A DNA stretch of 64,000 nt from Struthidea cinerea (lineage: Eukaryota > Chordata > Aves > Passeriformes > Corcoracidae), in assembly GCA_013397865.1 (NCBI GenBank), contig VZTI01005237.1, positions 965,137 through 1,029,136 of the forward strand. The letters run 5' to 3'. Of the stretch, positions 12,121-23,252 are shown piece by piece (within the stretch, counting starts at the first letter, position 1; each line of letters opens with the position of its first letter). Below the pieces are notes generated by a model. It searched no databases and was not told the origin of the DNA. It was given only the letters and a program-made list of their open reading frames with translations. Both the position numbers and the translations under genes were made by a program.

Positions 12121-12524
12121 AGCTCATGGCATCTTAGTGCCATGAATTATTTGTACTCTGGATGTCTTTTGAAGCTTTGATTACAGTAAGTAAAAAATAT
12201 TGGGTTTGTTTTTTTGGTCATTAGGAGGAATAAGCAATGGCTGCAAGTTTTAAAAATTTTACTGATAATTACAGGGTTTGGTATTTCTTCTGTCCTTGCA
12301 GATCTCAACGCCAAATCAGTTCTTAAAAGTTTTTGGGACTACCCTGCAAACAGTGGAGGATTTAGGAATGGAGCCATGCTCTCTGTGACAATCACAATTT
12401 AGCTCATGAGTGTGCTGATGATGCCTGAGACGCAAACCAGAGTTCTCCTGTGTTTCTTTGATTTTGCAGGACTAGCCGTAAAATAGCCTTCCCATATTTA
12501 TGGAGTCTTAGCTGTAGCTCACAG
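12121..12524. other. No gene recognised
   Basis: AT-rich stretch between two fragments of the palindromic repeat. A 62-codon frame at 12214-12402 has a hydrophobic stretch (LLIITGFGISSVLA) near its start that would read as a membrane segment, but there is no other support for a gene. Confidence 0.55.
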
Positions 12525-12572
12525 AAGTCAGTAGAAAGCTTCCCTCTTGATGTCAATGAGTTTTTCACCCAC
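12525..12572. repeat. Second fragment of the palindromic GAAGTCAAT-type repeat
   Basis: CAGAAGTCAGTAGAAAGC is followed by TTGATGTCAATGAG and TTTTTCACCC. The arrangement (gaagtcagt, then a ttgacttcaatg-like arm, then a tttcacc end) matches the same family as 12061-12120. The two arms are partial reverse complements of each other. The copy is degraded. Confidence 0.4.
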
Positions 12573-13040
12573 AAAAATCTGATTCTCTTATTTGAAATGA
12601 TATGATTCCACTCTGTGATATGTGTGTGTAACACTAGATCAGAATGCACCACAGATAAATGGCAAACATGCATATTTAATCCATAGCATAGATGAGGATT
12701 AATCTATTTTCCCCCCAAATAATTTATTCAAGCAAAACCCCCAGGGCCTGCAGTTACTGGGGTTCTTAGAGTAATCCCTTTCCGGCCTTAGAGATACAAC
12801 CTCAGATATTATTTACACACACTTAATGTCCCCCACCACTTCAATGCATTCTTCTTGAGTTTGCTGCACTACCAGATAAAGAGAGAAAGTGAATAATCTT
12901 TGGGAAGCTGCAGGTGTCTTATTCAGGCTCTGAAAATTCTTGGTCTTTCTGTTTAGCAACAGCAACTTTCTCGGTGATCAGGTTTGAGCTTTTTTTCCCT
13001 GAGTAGTCGAGATGGGACCATAGCTGATGATAATACTGGC
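12573..13040. other. No gene recognised
   Basis: AT-rich non-coding sequence without recognised repeats or motifs. Confidence 0.55.
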
Positions 13041-13105
13041 GATAGACAAGCAGCAACTGTGTGATTTGCCCGTGTCACTCAACTCAGAAGCAAGAGTCAT
13101 GAAAA
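13041..13105 (-). repeat. Possible MIR-like fragment, antisense
   Basis: GTGATTTGCCCGTGTCACTC followed by AACTCAGAAGCAAGAG resembles the reverse complement of the MIR core (aagtgacttgcccaaggtca, then cacagctagtaagtggcagag, in consensus). It is short and diverged, so a chance match is possible. Confidence 0.35.
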
Positions 13106-13995
13106 CATCTAGGAATGGATGTTTTTTTTCCCTTTTCTCAGAAAACTGTCTTTTTTGTAATGAGAAATTTCCCCTCTCATATCAGTGAAAAATCTGATCT
13201 TCCAGAGTTTGGGGGGAACTCCAGCTTGACTTTGGGCGTGGAGTAAATCATCCAATATCAGTCTTAAGAACTGATCACCTGTGAGGGACCATGATCTCAT
13301 CACTGGCTTGGAGAAAGGAGCAGTTGATACGAGGCGAAAGCACTCCTTGGGTATGTTGTACATCTTTTTGTGTTCATTAAGATGTTTCAGATACAATCAA
13401 CCTTCTTTGTTCAATATTTATCTTTTCATCTGCCCTGACCTGGGAACTGGGAGCACTTTGAGAAGTTAATTGAAAGCTTGCTTTGTTTCATTTTAGCTTT
13501 CACGTCTAAAACTTCGCTTTCAGTAATGGCACTGAGAACACTTTTGTCCTGTCTGCAATAGCTCAGAAACCTTTTCCAGCAACAACTGGGAATTCGTTAT
13601 TGATCACCGTTGTCTTATGCCAGGAATTCTCCACTGAGATGATTTTTATTATTGAATGACAACAGGAAACCCCGACCCAGGAAAGCGATTATTTCTCTCA
13701 TGTTTGTATTGCCAGAATCTGCTCAATCATCCCACGCTCTACATGTGATTCCCGTATTGTCTGAGACCAGACGGAGTTTTTTTTGATTTTATTCCATCCT
13801 TCCTCACCCAGCTATGGCACCAAGAGGGGCTGAGGTCTGAGCAAGGATTTCAGAGATCTGCACTCAGACTCTGAGCTGTGTGAGTTTCTTTCACAGCTTT
13901 TGGGAAATATTTGTGCTTAAACTGACATCTCTGGAAACTGACAAAAATATTGATGTTCTTTTGTTATTATTATGGTTCATAGGAATATTTTTTTG
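13106..13995. other. No gene recognised
   Basis: Non-coding. A 95-codon minus frame at 13109-13396 and a 62-codon plus frame at 13281-13469 overlap and lack recognisable features. Confidence 0.55.
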
Positions 13996-14075
13996 GAGCA
14001 GGGACTCTTTCCTGTAAGATTTATATGTAGCACTTTGTACATAGTACAAATGTACATTCTGCTGGCAGAATAAAA
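13996..14075 (+). repeat. Possible L2/MIR-type 3' tail
   Basis: GAGCAGGGACTCTTTCCTGT, then TATGTAGCACTTTGTACATA, then an AATAAA at 14069-14074, follow the order seen in L2 and MIR 3' ends (gcagggactgt, then tgtacagc or gcacatagta, then aataaa). A 7-bp inverted repeat TTTGTAC/GTACAAA (14034-14050) lies inside. Alternatively this is a genuine 3'UTR end; sequence alone does not decide. Confidence 0.4.
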
Positions 14076-14605
14076 GATTTAACAGGGACTTATTAATTAA
14101 AAAAAATTAAATTGCAAATTGACATCGGTATTTTGACTGAAGCTTTCAAACCACAGAGTGAGTAATATGGAGGGATTTGACACAAAGAAAGTGATAGAAT
14201 ATATGCAGAGAGGCATAATTAAATGTCTATTTTAGATCATTTGTAAAGGTGGGAATTCGTGAAGGAACTGATAAATACTGGTTTCTCAGTAGTTCCAGGT
14301 TAATATTTCTTTGGAATACAATGTACTTAAATAGCTCCACTCTATCCCTTATTAGCACAGACCTCTTCTTTACAACAGCAGTTCCCTTAAGACTTTTGTT
14401 TCAAAAGAAAGAACAGAAAAACAACAAAACGCTCAGGAACTGAGACAAGAGCCTGTCTCCCAAAGCAAGGAGTGGAAAACTGAGCTAAGCATGAAGTCTA
14501 GATAAAAACAGTTTCCAAAGAAGGGATGAATCCCCATATTTTGCATGGAGTGCAAGATGTTGCGGTGGTTATTTTGAGACTAGCCTTGCTGATAGTGGTG
14601 ATATT
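14076..14605. other. No gene recognised; AT-rich
   Basis: AT-rich non-coding DNA with TTAATTAA-like runs near 14090-14110. The longest frame is 64 codons (14249-14443). Confidence 0.55.
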
Positions 14606-14640
14606 AATAAAGTTATTTATAAATGTTTATTGGTGTGTGC
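14606..14640 (+). terminator. Cleavage/polyadenylation-like site
   Basis: AATAAA at 14606-14611 is followed about 20 nt later by a GT-rich stretch, TTGGTGTGTG (14630-14639). This is the canonical spacing of a vertebrate poly(A) signal and its downstream GU element on the plus strand. No upstream coding sequence is visible, so it is either the end of an unseen 3'UTR or lncRNA, or a chance match in AT-rich DNA. Confidence 0.25.
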
Positions 14641-16049
14641 ACCACCAGTTCTGATATCCTACTCATAAGTTCAAAATTCAGGGGTTAAATTGCCCCTGAA
14701 ATCAGGACACATATTCCACAAGTTCTGAGAGAAATGAAAATAAACACACAAAAATGAGGAAACACCAACGTTTTGGTGCTGTGCTTCTTACTTGCTTTAG
14801 AGATTTTGATCCTTTCCTGCTACATTCTTGAATTCTTCTCCACAAGCCCAAGGACATCACACTCAGGTTTTTTGTGGGGTTTCGTGGGATCCCAGCAATG
14901 GAGCCCTGAGAAATGTGCTGCTCATGGCAAAACCTGGCAACACCTTTGATTCATTCTCCACAGCAATACTGGGAGCTTCAAAGAGTCCTCACCCTTAGTG
15001 CTCTGTCTTTTACTTGGTTCTTGTCTAAGGAATTAAAACTAAAATATTCCATGGAAATATTTTATTCATTTCAGTCCGGCAAATGTTGAGATTTATTTTT
15101 TTTTATCCTTAATTAATCTAAATCTTTACATGTCTTAATATAATGAAAAACTAAAAATAACAACCTAAACACTCTCACCCTGCTCCAGGCACTTTTTTTT
15201 TACATCTTTTTTTTTTTTTTTTTTTAAGGGGGGTTAATTTTAGACTTGGCATCTTTGCCCCATGAACTTCCCACATGTGGTTAAAGCTACAAGCCAGGTC
15301 CTGCCACCAGCCATATTTACCAGAAACAGCAGCAGAAATTTCCAGCAGAACAGTAAAGGGGCTGCAGTTCCTGTTGTTCTGCCAGTATATTTAATCTAAA
15401 AATATTATTCATCTTGCCAGCCACTTTAATGCAATTGGGGAATGGCAGAGCTGGGAAGAAAAGCTCTTTGTTAAAAAATTTCAGCTCAGAAGTCACTCTG
15501 TTTTCTCCTATATTGTCTGCTGCTCTTTTTTCCCCTTTCTTTCTGCACGGCCTCCTTTGCTGTTTACCCGATCTGCTTGTCAGGCTTCTCCCAGTTGTAT
15601 CAATTATCATTCAATAAAACACTAATCATTTAAGATGACTGTGCTTTACTTTTAAACGCAACTTTTAAAAACTCAGCACAAGGAGAGACGTAAAAAGTTA
15701 TCCAAAGGAAGAGGCAAAATCCTTCCTCATTTAACTATCTGGATTTACATCATGGGAGTAACATGGAGACAGTTACAGGGATCATGGCCCAAAGGCTGGG
15801 CTTTGCTGAGCCAACCACAGCCCTAATCTTTGGCTTTTCCTTGTTTTGTTGACTCTGCCATTTCTTTTCTTTGTAGTTTTCTGTTGCTGAAGCAGAAGCT
15901 GGAAGATGATCAGAGAGGAAAGTGGAGACACTGAGGTCAAGTGTCCTTGAAGTATGTTTGTGACTAATACATTAATGAGCTTATTTGGGGAAAATCCAAA
16001 ACCAACTTGTTCTGCACCTGAGCATGAAGGGCACCTGCCCAGGGAAGGG
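14641..16049. other. No gene recognised; contains T runs
   Basis: Two T runs lie at 15193-15201 and 15207-15225. A 97-codon minus frame at 15317-15610 and a 67-codon plus frame at 15414-15617 are unremarkable. No repeat was recognised before the CR1 copy at 16050. Confidence 0.55.
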
Positions 16050-16480
16050 AATGAGTCGGGTGAAGGGTCTGGAGCACAAGCCTGGTGAGGGGAGGCTGAG
16101 GGAGATGAAGGAGTTCAGCTGGAGAAAAGGAGACTCAGGGGGAACCTCATTCCTCTATAAACCCCCCTGAGAGGAGCTGTAACCGGGTGGGGCTCAGCCC
16201 CTTCTCCCAAGTATCAAGTGACAGAACAGAGGACACAGCCTGAAGTTGCACTAGGGGAGGTTTAGGTTTGGTGTCAGGAAAAAATTTCTTCACCAAAAGG
16301 ATTGTCCAGCCTCTGTAGGCTGCCCAGGGCAGTGGTGGAGTCACCATCCCTGGAGGGATTAAGAAGATGCGTGGATGTGGCCCTTGGGGACATAGGTAAG
16401 TGGTGGCCTTGGCAGTGCTGGGAGAATGGTTGGACTTAGAGGGCTTTTCCAACCGAAACAAATTTATGATCCTATGATCA
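16050..16480 (+). mobile_element. CR1 LINE, 5'-truncated 3' end, sense
   Basis: About 430 bp align with the avian CR1 3' region as I know it. In order: GGGTCTGGAGCACAAGCC, a GAGGCTGAGGGAG block, CTTCTCCCAAGTATCAAGTG, GAGGTTTAGGTTTGGTGTCA, an AAATTTCTTCACC block, GGCTGCCCAGGGCAGTGGTG, GAGTCACCATCCCTGGAGG, then GGCTTTTCCAACC and the degenerate ATTTATGATCCTATGATCA tail. The 5' part, including nearly all of ORF2, is absent, the usual outcome of target-primed reverse transcription. The copy is dead; internal frames are broken. The tail pattern is typical of birds and other sauropsids. Confidence 0.9.
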
Positions 16481-16889
16481 CAGCAGAGCAAAGGACTGGC
16501 AGCATTCAAACCAGCCCATTCCTTGCAGCAGAGAACAAATACCACCCCAACACTCGTGGAGAATTTCTAATTTAAAAAAAAAAGTTCAACTGCACTTTGA
16601 TGACCCTGCAGCCTCTTTCATTCTGCAGAAGTCGCCTTTCCTGGGAGTTGCTGTGCGCCAGGGTGGATCCAGCCCCTGGGATGACTCAGGCACTGTCTCT
16701 GCTGGGAGGGGAGGGTGACAGTGAGCTGGGATGAGCTGGGATCAGTGGACCTGCACAGGTGAAGGCTCCCAACCTCCCTGCAGACGGCTGCGAGGGGAAG
16801 GACAATGGTCATGTGGGTGCTCCTGGCTTTCCGGTCAGCTCACTGTGCTTGATTCTGAGCTACCTGACCTAATTTCAGCCTTCCTGTGC
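16481..16889. other. No gene recognised; spacer between two CR1 copies
   Basis: A short A run lies near 16573-16583 and a doublet GAGCTGGGATGAGCTGGGAT near 16721-16742. No coding signal was seen. The two CR1 copies are different subfamilies, so this spacer is ordinary host DNA rather than part of one element. Confidence 0.6.
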
Positions 16890-17192
16890 TGAAGGGAGCC
16901 TACAAGAAAGATAGAGAAAAACTTTTTGCAAGGACATGTAGTGACAGGACAAGGGGGAGTGGCTTTAAACTGAAAGGGAGTCATTTTAGATTATATATTA
17001 GGAAGAAATTCTTCTCTTTGAGGGTGATGAGGCCTTGGCTTAGGTTACCTAGAGAAGCTGTGGATGCCCCATCCCTGGAAGTCTCCAAGGCCAGGTTGGA
17101 TGGGACTTGGGGCAACCTGGGATAGTGGAAGGTGTGGAACAAAATGATCTTTAAGGTCCCTTCCAACCCAAACCATTCTGTGATTCTCTGAT
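16890..17192 (+). mobile_element. CR1 LINE, 5'-truncated 3' end of a second subfamily, sense
   Basis: This copy reads GAAGGGAGCCTACAAGAAAG, GTAGTGACAGGACAAGGGGG, TGGCTTTAAACTGAAAG, ATTAGGAAGAAATTCTTC, GAGGGTGATGAGGCC, a GATGCCCCATCCCTGGAAGT block, CCAAGGCCAGGTTGGATGGG, then GATCTTTAAGGTCCCTTCC and the ATTCTGTGATTCTCTGATT tail. The gccactgga-type diagnostic positions and the 3' end differ from the neighbouring copy at 16050-16480, so it is a separate insertion. A short internal deletion is visible: the usual gtgtccctgcccatggcagg segment before the final block is missing after GGAAGGTGTGG. It is non-functional. Confidence 0.92.
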
Positions 17193-18236
17193 TGATGCCA
17201 GGTGAGGGATGATTGCTGAAGCTTTGTGGTATATCAGCAGTAGAAATAATCCAGGCCTGCTGCCTTTTATTTGCTCTTTTACATAGATAGATGAGGACAC
17301 ATATAAATAAAGAAAAAGCAGAAGAGACTATATTATAAACTTAATTATGGTACAAACCAGACAGAGTCAGAGGAAAGCTTCTATCAAGCGAGTTTTAACC
17401 TTGCACACACCTTCATTTATAATTATTATTTGTGATGATTACTGCTTTAATTTATTTAGTGAACTGAGTGTATGTGTTATTCTGTCAAGGGTCAACAAAA
17501 TAAACAATCTCTTCCCCCTTTCAATCCAGTGGCCTAAAAGCGGCAGGATAAGAACTAGATTTAGCACAGAGTGATACCATCATTACATCCTGAACATGGG
17601 GTGGTGCAGGGGAGGCTCTCAAGAAGATCTCTGAAGAAAGAAACTATAGAATGCTGCGATATATTAGTAGGGAAGCTGCTGCAGGTGTATGAGCAGGCTG
17701 AGGGTGTGCAGTCTGGAATGGGCAGGGGAGACAAGGCTGGGGTGGGCAGGGCTGAGGGCAGGCACCGGGAGGAGAAGGGCTGGTCTCTGCCTCACTGGTG
17801 AGTCAGGGCAGTGCCTCAGCCTTTTATCCAGCGGAAGAACAATATTGGGTCAGATTGTGAATTAGCCACACATAAACCAAACCAAACCAAAACTCCCAAG
17901 GGAAAAACATCTCTCTGCAGTGCTTTGTCCATCTCCCAGAGCTGGGTGGGCTTGTGAAAACCTGAGCTGTGGTAAGGGAGGTCTTATCTTCAACATATCT
18001 TGGGCCTTCACTCCTGAAGCTGTGACATCTTACTCCACGGAGTCCATCTCTGAGCTTTTTTGCTCTGCAAGAACAGTGTAAAGCAGGAGAGCTGGAGATT
18101 GCAGCTATTCATAAGTGGGCATAAAATGTTGAATAGGAAGGAAAAAAAAGTGACTATCCCAGCTTTACAAATGATGGAGTATTCCCTTTCCAGCTTTTGA
18201 AAGCATCCATTAGGATTTGGGGAAAAGAGGATAGGA
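17193..18236. other. No gene recognised
   Basis: Non-coding DNA, AT-rich at first, more G-rich around 17600-17800. A short (AACCA)n-like patch lies near 17876-17892. Frames are at most 76 codons. Confidence 0.55.
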
Positions 18237-18263
18237 GTGTGTGTGTGTGTGTGTGTGTGTGTG
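18237..18263. repeat. (GT)n microsatellite
   Basis: Twenty-seven bases of uninterrupted GT dinucleotides. Likely length-polymorphic. Confidence 0.97.
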
Positions 18264-19739
18264 ATGGTGCTGGGGTCAGGAGAGCACTGGAAAGAGATGA
18301 ATTCCCTGACCCTCTTCTGTGGAATCTTAATAACGTGTTAAGTTATTGTGCAGCAGAGGAATGCAATTAGCACAGCAGCCAAATCCTCCTCCAGCAGGTC
18401 ATTACTGCATTAGTAAATGGAGGCTGTTAAGGCACACAGCATCCCTAAACATACCAGAGGGGCTGCTGGCCCAACAGGACCCAGGATTGATGAGAAAACT
18501 CCCACTGCTCTCTCCCCTTCTCCATCCACTTTTCATTATTGCTTTTCTGATCAAGCATGCGACCACATCCTTCCCCATCCTCCCACACACCCTGTTCCTG
18601 AGACACATCCCCAGGAGGCCTCTGTGGAAAATCAAATCACAACCCACCAAGAGGTGTCTGTGATATATGCAAAAGCAGCCTCCAGCTGTGAAGAACTTAG
18701 CACTGCCCTCGGAAAACTTCCCCAGCCAAAGGGAGTGGGCAGAGCTGTGCTCCGTGGTGAGGGGGCAGGAGCAGAGCAAGGCTGCTCTGTACCAGTTTCA
18801 CACAAGGAGAGAGATGATCCCATCCCAGCCTTAGATGCTGACCCCATTCCCTGCTTTGTCCTCCTGTGTTACAGGGAAATCTCTATCACACCTCGAGGTG
18901 CAGGCTTGCCAAGGAAGAGGATTCTCCCCTGAAATCTCGAGACACAAATTAACCCTGTGGTTTCCTAGGTCTGATCAACTCCTAGGTTTGCACTGCTCCT
19001 GCAGTCCCCTGAGTTAGCCTAAGCAGATCCAGAGCAGCCTGGTGAGCCCTGCGGATTATACAACAAATGGCATTTGTTTCCACATGTTTAAATTAATTCT
19101 GAATATTTGGAACAGTTCTGGTTAAAGTAAAGGCAAATTGGCACCTTTTTCCCATGATAAAATGTAACAGCCTGAGGTTAATTACCAGGGTAATGAGGGA
19201 ACCAGTGCCTTGCTCATGGTCCAGACCTCCATCCCAGCCAGGTCAGGACACTGCCAGCATCCTGGGGCCCCTGAAACATTACACCAAGTGGGCTCCACAT
19301 ACAGTGAATGAATTTTTATTCCCACCAAAATGTTGAATATTAGAGTAATTCCAGCAAGTTTCAGGATGACATGCCATAGGAGCCAAACATGGGAGCTCCT
19401 CAAGGATGGGGGAGGTGAAGGCACTGCTACTCTTTCCTTATTTCAGTAGAGAAGCTGAGGGCTGACTCCGACAGAGTTCTGGCTGCTTTCATAAGACAAA
19501 ACCCAATGCAAGGACTCCTCATAAGGCAAATTAAAACACAGGGACAGAGTAAATTAACCGACATTCCTGACCTTGGCTTCAAACACACACAGGTATCCCC
19601 AGTAACCACTGTCGCTCTGAGACCGCTGCAAAGCAAATGTCCCAGGTTTGTTATCGTGTGTGTCCAGCAAACAGGAATGTCTGCAGCAGCCAAGTGGTTG
19701 TGTTCCACACAGTCAGGAATCTGAGAATTAGAGACCATA
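18264..19739. other. No gene recognised
   Basis: Slightly GC-richer non-coding DNA. A 171-codon plus frame (18417-18932), a 105-codon plus frame (18346-18663) and a 125-codon minus frame (18402-18779) overlap one another, as random open frames do in stop-poor DNA. None shows a domain. Confidence 0.5.
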
Positions 19740-20170
19740 GTACATGCTTATAAATAAATAAATAGAACTATAGCTTTAAACATATAAAATAATGATTTTA
19801 TTTTTTTAAACCAGAGTGCTGTTTCCAGCTCTTCAGCATTAGAGATCATGTTTATATTGCTATGCAAATTATTCCTCATAGTGCATTTACAAATTTTATG
19901 TTCATTATTAATAGCTTTATGAGTTTTTCCCCTTCCTGTTTGGTGCTATCTATAGTGCTTGGGTAATACATAATTAACGTTAACTGCTTGTGCTCTGGCC
20001 CCCGTGCCAGTTTACACTAGGATATTTTTTCATGTCTTTTGTCTCTGGCTGTTGGAAATTGGTGTTCAGTGGGAATGAAATAGCCAGATTACTTTGTGCT
20101 GCTCTTTGCAGGCGTTTCGTCTGTCTGACTGATGTGATGTGGGTGGATTAAATCACTAATTTCTCTCCTT
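19740..20170. promoter_or_regulatory. Candidate conserved regulatory element with octamer site
   Basis: AT-rich, repeat-free DNA with a perfect POU octamer ATGCAAAT at 19862-19869, a TTAACGTTAA palindrome at 19974-19983 and several TAAT or ATTA homeodomain-type words (for example TTCATTATTAATAGC near 19900). A (TAAA)3 patch lies at its left edge, about 19749-19763. No open frame crosses it. The motif density suggests an enhancer-like element, but this is inference without alignment. Confidence 0.3.
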
Positions 20171-22239
20171 TTTTCAGACTCGGGTTCACAAATACGTTTA
20201 AACCTTGACAAGCCTGGTACTTCCCCTTTGGGCCAGATTTTTTCTACAGTCTATTGATAATACAGCCAGTGTGGATAGAAGTGTAATCCTTCAGCAGTGT
20301 TTTCATACCACAACAGCCCAGGGTAAATGGAAGTACACCCTCAGAAACTCCCCAAAAGTGCCTTTCCTAACAAAATCTGTTTCTTCAGGGGAAACTGTCA
20401 TAAACCAAAGTGGCAAAAACCGTAACAGAAGTCATGCCTACATGTCTGAACAAACAATTTCCTTTAAAATAGACTTAAGGTTCCAGGTAGAATGGATTAT
20501 CTTGCAGCAGTCATGGCTGAGATTGACAGCCTCAGCTGAAGCTGCTGGAGCGATAGGGCAGGGACACGTCGTGGCTGCAGGTATAGTGATGGAGGGAAGT
20601 TTCAGGTGAGGACAGAAATGCTTTGATGGAGCCGTCTGTAGCAGCCAGCCTGCTCCCTGCTTGTCGGGCCAAGCTCTGCCTTGTTGCACAACGTGGGATT
20701 GCAGCCTCTATCTGCTGAATGCATCTCCCAGAGGGGGAAACACCTAGTGCTCCAGAGGAGAGAGAAGGTTTGCTGCTTAGTGGAAAATGCCAGCATGAGT
20801 GGAACACGGAGCAGGAAAGCTCAGCGCTGAAATGGACCTTTCCCATCCTCACCCCTAAACCCTGGGAAACAACAGGGCTCCCCTCTGTGTCGAAGCAAGA
20901 TGGTCACAGAAACATTAAACTCTGGAACCGGTTTTCACTGAGACATTTCCAAGGCAGCAGCTTCTCTCCCCTGTCAAACCACCAGAGTTAATAATAAAAC
21001 TTTGGGCTGCTCATGTCTTGATGTCTCAAGTGCCACAGACCGGTGACAGGCTGATAGACCGAGATGGCACCACTGTGCCTTTGTGTCAAACCAGGTGTTA
21101 AACAAGACCAGTTCAAGATGGAGCGAATGTGTGGTAATGGGAGATTTGAATACAGCAGCTTCAAATCAGTCCAACCTACTGCCCCTCGGTGAGGCACTGA
21201 GATGAAATAACACCCGGTTCAGAAACTTAATGTGTCAGGGAAGTTCTACATGCTCTGTAGGCCTAGGGCAGGGAAGGACAGAGAGGACAGAGAAGGTTTT
21301 CTCCAGAATGTGTCCAGATCCCCTTTCTGCAAACTGAAGGGCTCTGCAGGATGCTTTGAAATGTGAATTCCTGAGCACAGAGCTCTGCCTTTCATACGAC
21401 TGCAAGGATCAGAGTAGAATGAAGTAGTGTAACCTAACATTACATTTGTAAAATAGGATATTGAGTTTGATTATATTACATCTCAAAGGATTTTGGAAGT
21501 TCTAATATCTGTCATTCATTCCAGTGATATGTTTTTGGTTTTGTGCAATAATAGCAGCCCTGTGCCATTTTTTGTGCTCTGGCAAGCACTGCAAACACAT
21601 TTTAAGGGTTCTCTTGGACTAGGAATATGGGGTTTTGGGGTTCTTGCAATTTTATTCACCTAGAAAACAACAACAAAAGCAGGTTCCTCCTCTGAATCTT
21701 GAAGTTGAAAAAACCAAAATCATGAGAGCATTCTCAAGTACTATCCAGAGGAGTAAAATCCTGTTTTTTTATACAATTGAATGTTAGGAAACCAACTGGA
21801 TTGGAGGATGTTTTACTTTAGACTATCAGCTGTGTTTGTTCAGCTCTCTGGGTTGATTTTGCAGGTATAAGCCCTGCTCTGGGTGCTTCAAGAGAGACCC
21901 TTTCCCTTCAGTGAAGCCATCCCAGCCTCCTTCTGCATGTGAATAGGTTGAACCCTCGCAGTTATTTGTGCCTTCTCCCCTTGTCTCTCTCTTTTACTGT
22001 CCATGTCATGTTTGCTCAATTTACTACACAACAAGTATTTCCACTTCTTACCCTGAAGGTTCAAGTGAGCTCATGAAAAAAATCTGTCTGTCTCCACGCA
22101 TCACCACCAAGAGTGCCCATCAGGCCCAAACCAGGCTGTTCTGTGCTGCTGAGCGATAGGTGATGGTGTGGAAAGGTGACAGGGGTTAATCCACGGGGCT
22201 GAGAGAGTATCTCAGCATGTTTTAACTAGCAAAGGAGCC
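20171..22239. other. No gene recognised
   Basis: A 134-codon plus frame (20205-20609) and an overlapping 106-codon minus frame (20532-20852) lack domains. No repeats or RNA genes were recognised. Confidence 0.5.
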
Positions 22240-22503
22240 CCGATTGCTGGGAAGGCAGTGAGTCACGGGCCCGTGTCTGTGTTTGTGTAGGTGTGTGTGA
22301 GAGAACGAGAGAGGCACACACGGCCCTACGCGCTGTGTTACTCAGGGACAGATTTATCGGGCTGTGAGTGGATGCAGCTCCCGCTGAAATCAAGGAAAAA
22401 TTATTCTGTCCTCCTGCTTAAGTGTGCTTCTGCTGAACGCTGCCTTGCCTTGCGCTGAGGAGGCTTCTGGGCTCTGTCAGGACGCATCAGGACAAAGCCG
22501 TGT
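22240..22503. promoter_or_regulatory. Minor CpG-enriched patch
   Basis: About 14 CpG dinucleotides occur in some 260 bp, clearly above the neighbouring DNA though far below the island at 469-730. It includes a TACGCGCTG word and a GT-rich segment around 22280-22300. It could be a weak or eroded CpG island; there is no direct evidence of promoter activity. Confidence 0.2.
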
Positions 22504-22755
22504 GGAGAATGGGGCGTTTCTGTTTTTCATCGGATTCTGGTTCATATGTGTAACATCTCATTCTATCACTTACGGCTGATCTTTGCCTTCTGGCCTCCCT
22601 GTGAGACCTCAAATTCTTCCCCAAACCTCTAAAATCTAGATTGGCAAAACTCCAAGCGTTACATTTCATGACTATTTTTGCTGTTGTTTCTTGGCGGAAT
22701 GAAATTGAGACCTTTTCAACACATCTCTGGAAAAAAGACACGCACTCTGATCAGT
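22504..22755. other. No gene recognised
   Basis: Short non-coding stretch between the CpG-enriched patch and the hairpin; frames of 84-95 codons on both strands overlap without recognisable features. Confidence 0.5.
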
Positions 22756-22797
22756 CTATAACCCAGGAAATGCAACTTCTGCATCTCCTGGGTATAG
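22756..22797. repeat. Strong short hairpin
   Basis: CTAT, one bulged A, ACCCAGGA, one A/C mismatch, ATGCA, a 5-nt loop ACTTC, then TGCAT, C, TCCTGGGT, ATAG. This gives about 17 base pairs in 42 nt. It is shorter than a typical microRNA precursor. No known RNA family is recognised. It could be an isolated foldback or part of an old inverted-repeat element. Confidence 0.6.
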
Positions 22798-23252
22798 GTG
22801 CCTTTAATGAATTTCTTCTGTTTGCCTCCCGCAGTACAACTAACCCAGGAGGAGCTTCTGGAAGCAGAATTGTGTTTGATGACACCACCACACACGGCAC
22901 TATCACTCATATCACAGCTTGATGTTACCCAAACTTGTTCCACTTGCTTTTTTGCCCTGTCCATCAGGAGACACAATACTACCCTGAGCCAGACCTTTAA
23001 GGGATTTACATGCCAGCTCAGTCATTTTAGGAAAGAATCTGGTTCCTTTGGTGCACCCACTGAATTTCAATCTTGGGGTCAGTAGATGAAAAATGGCACG
23101 AAGGACGGCTCGTACTTGTAACTGTAAAGAGAATGTAAATCTATCATCAAATGTGGTTCTGTGCTCCCCTTCCTTCCCAGCTGTGGTATTCAAACACTTC
23201 ATAACTGTTCCTCGGTGTCCTTCCAGCACAGCTCTCAGTCAAGGCAGCTCCA
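22798..23252. other. No gene recognised
   Basis: Non-coding; overlapping frames of 93-105 codons on both strands with no recognisable domain. Confidence 0.5.
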
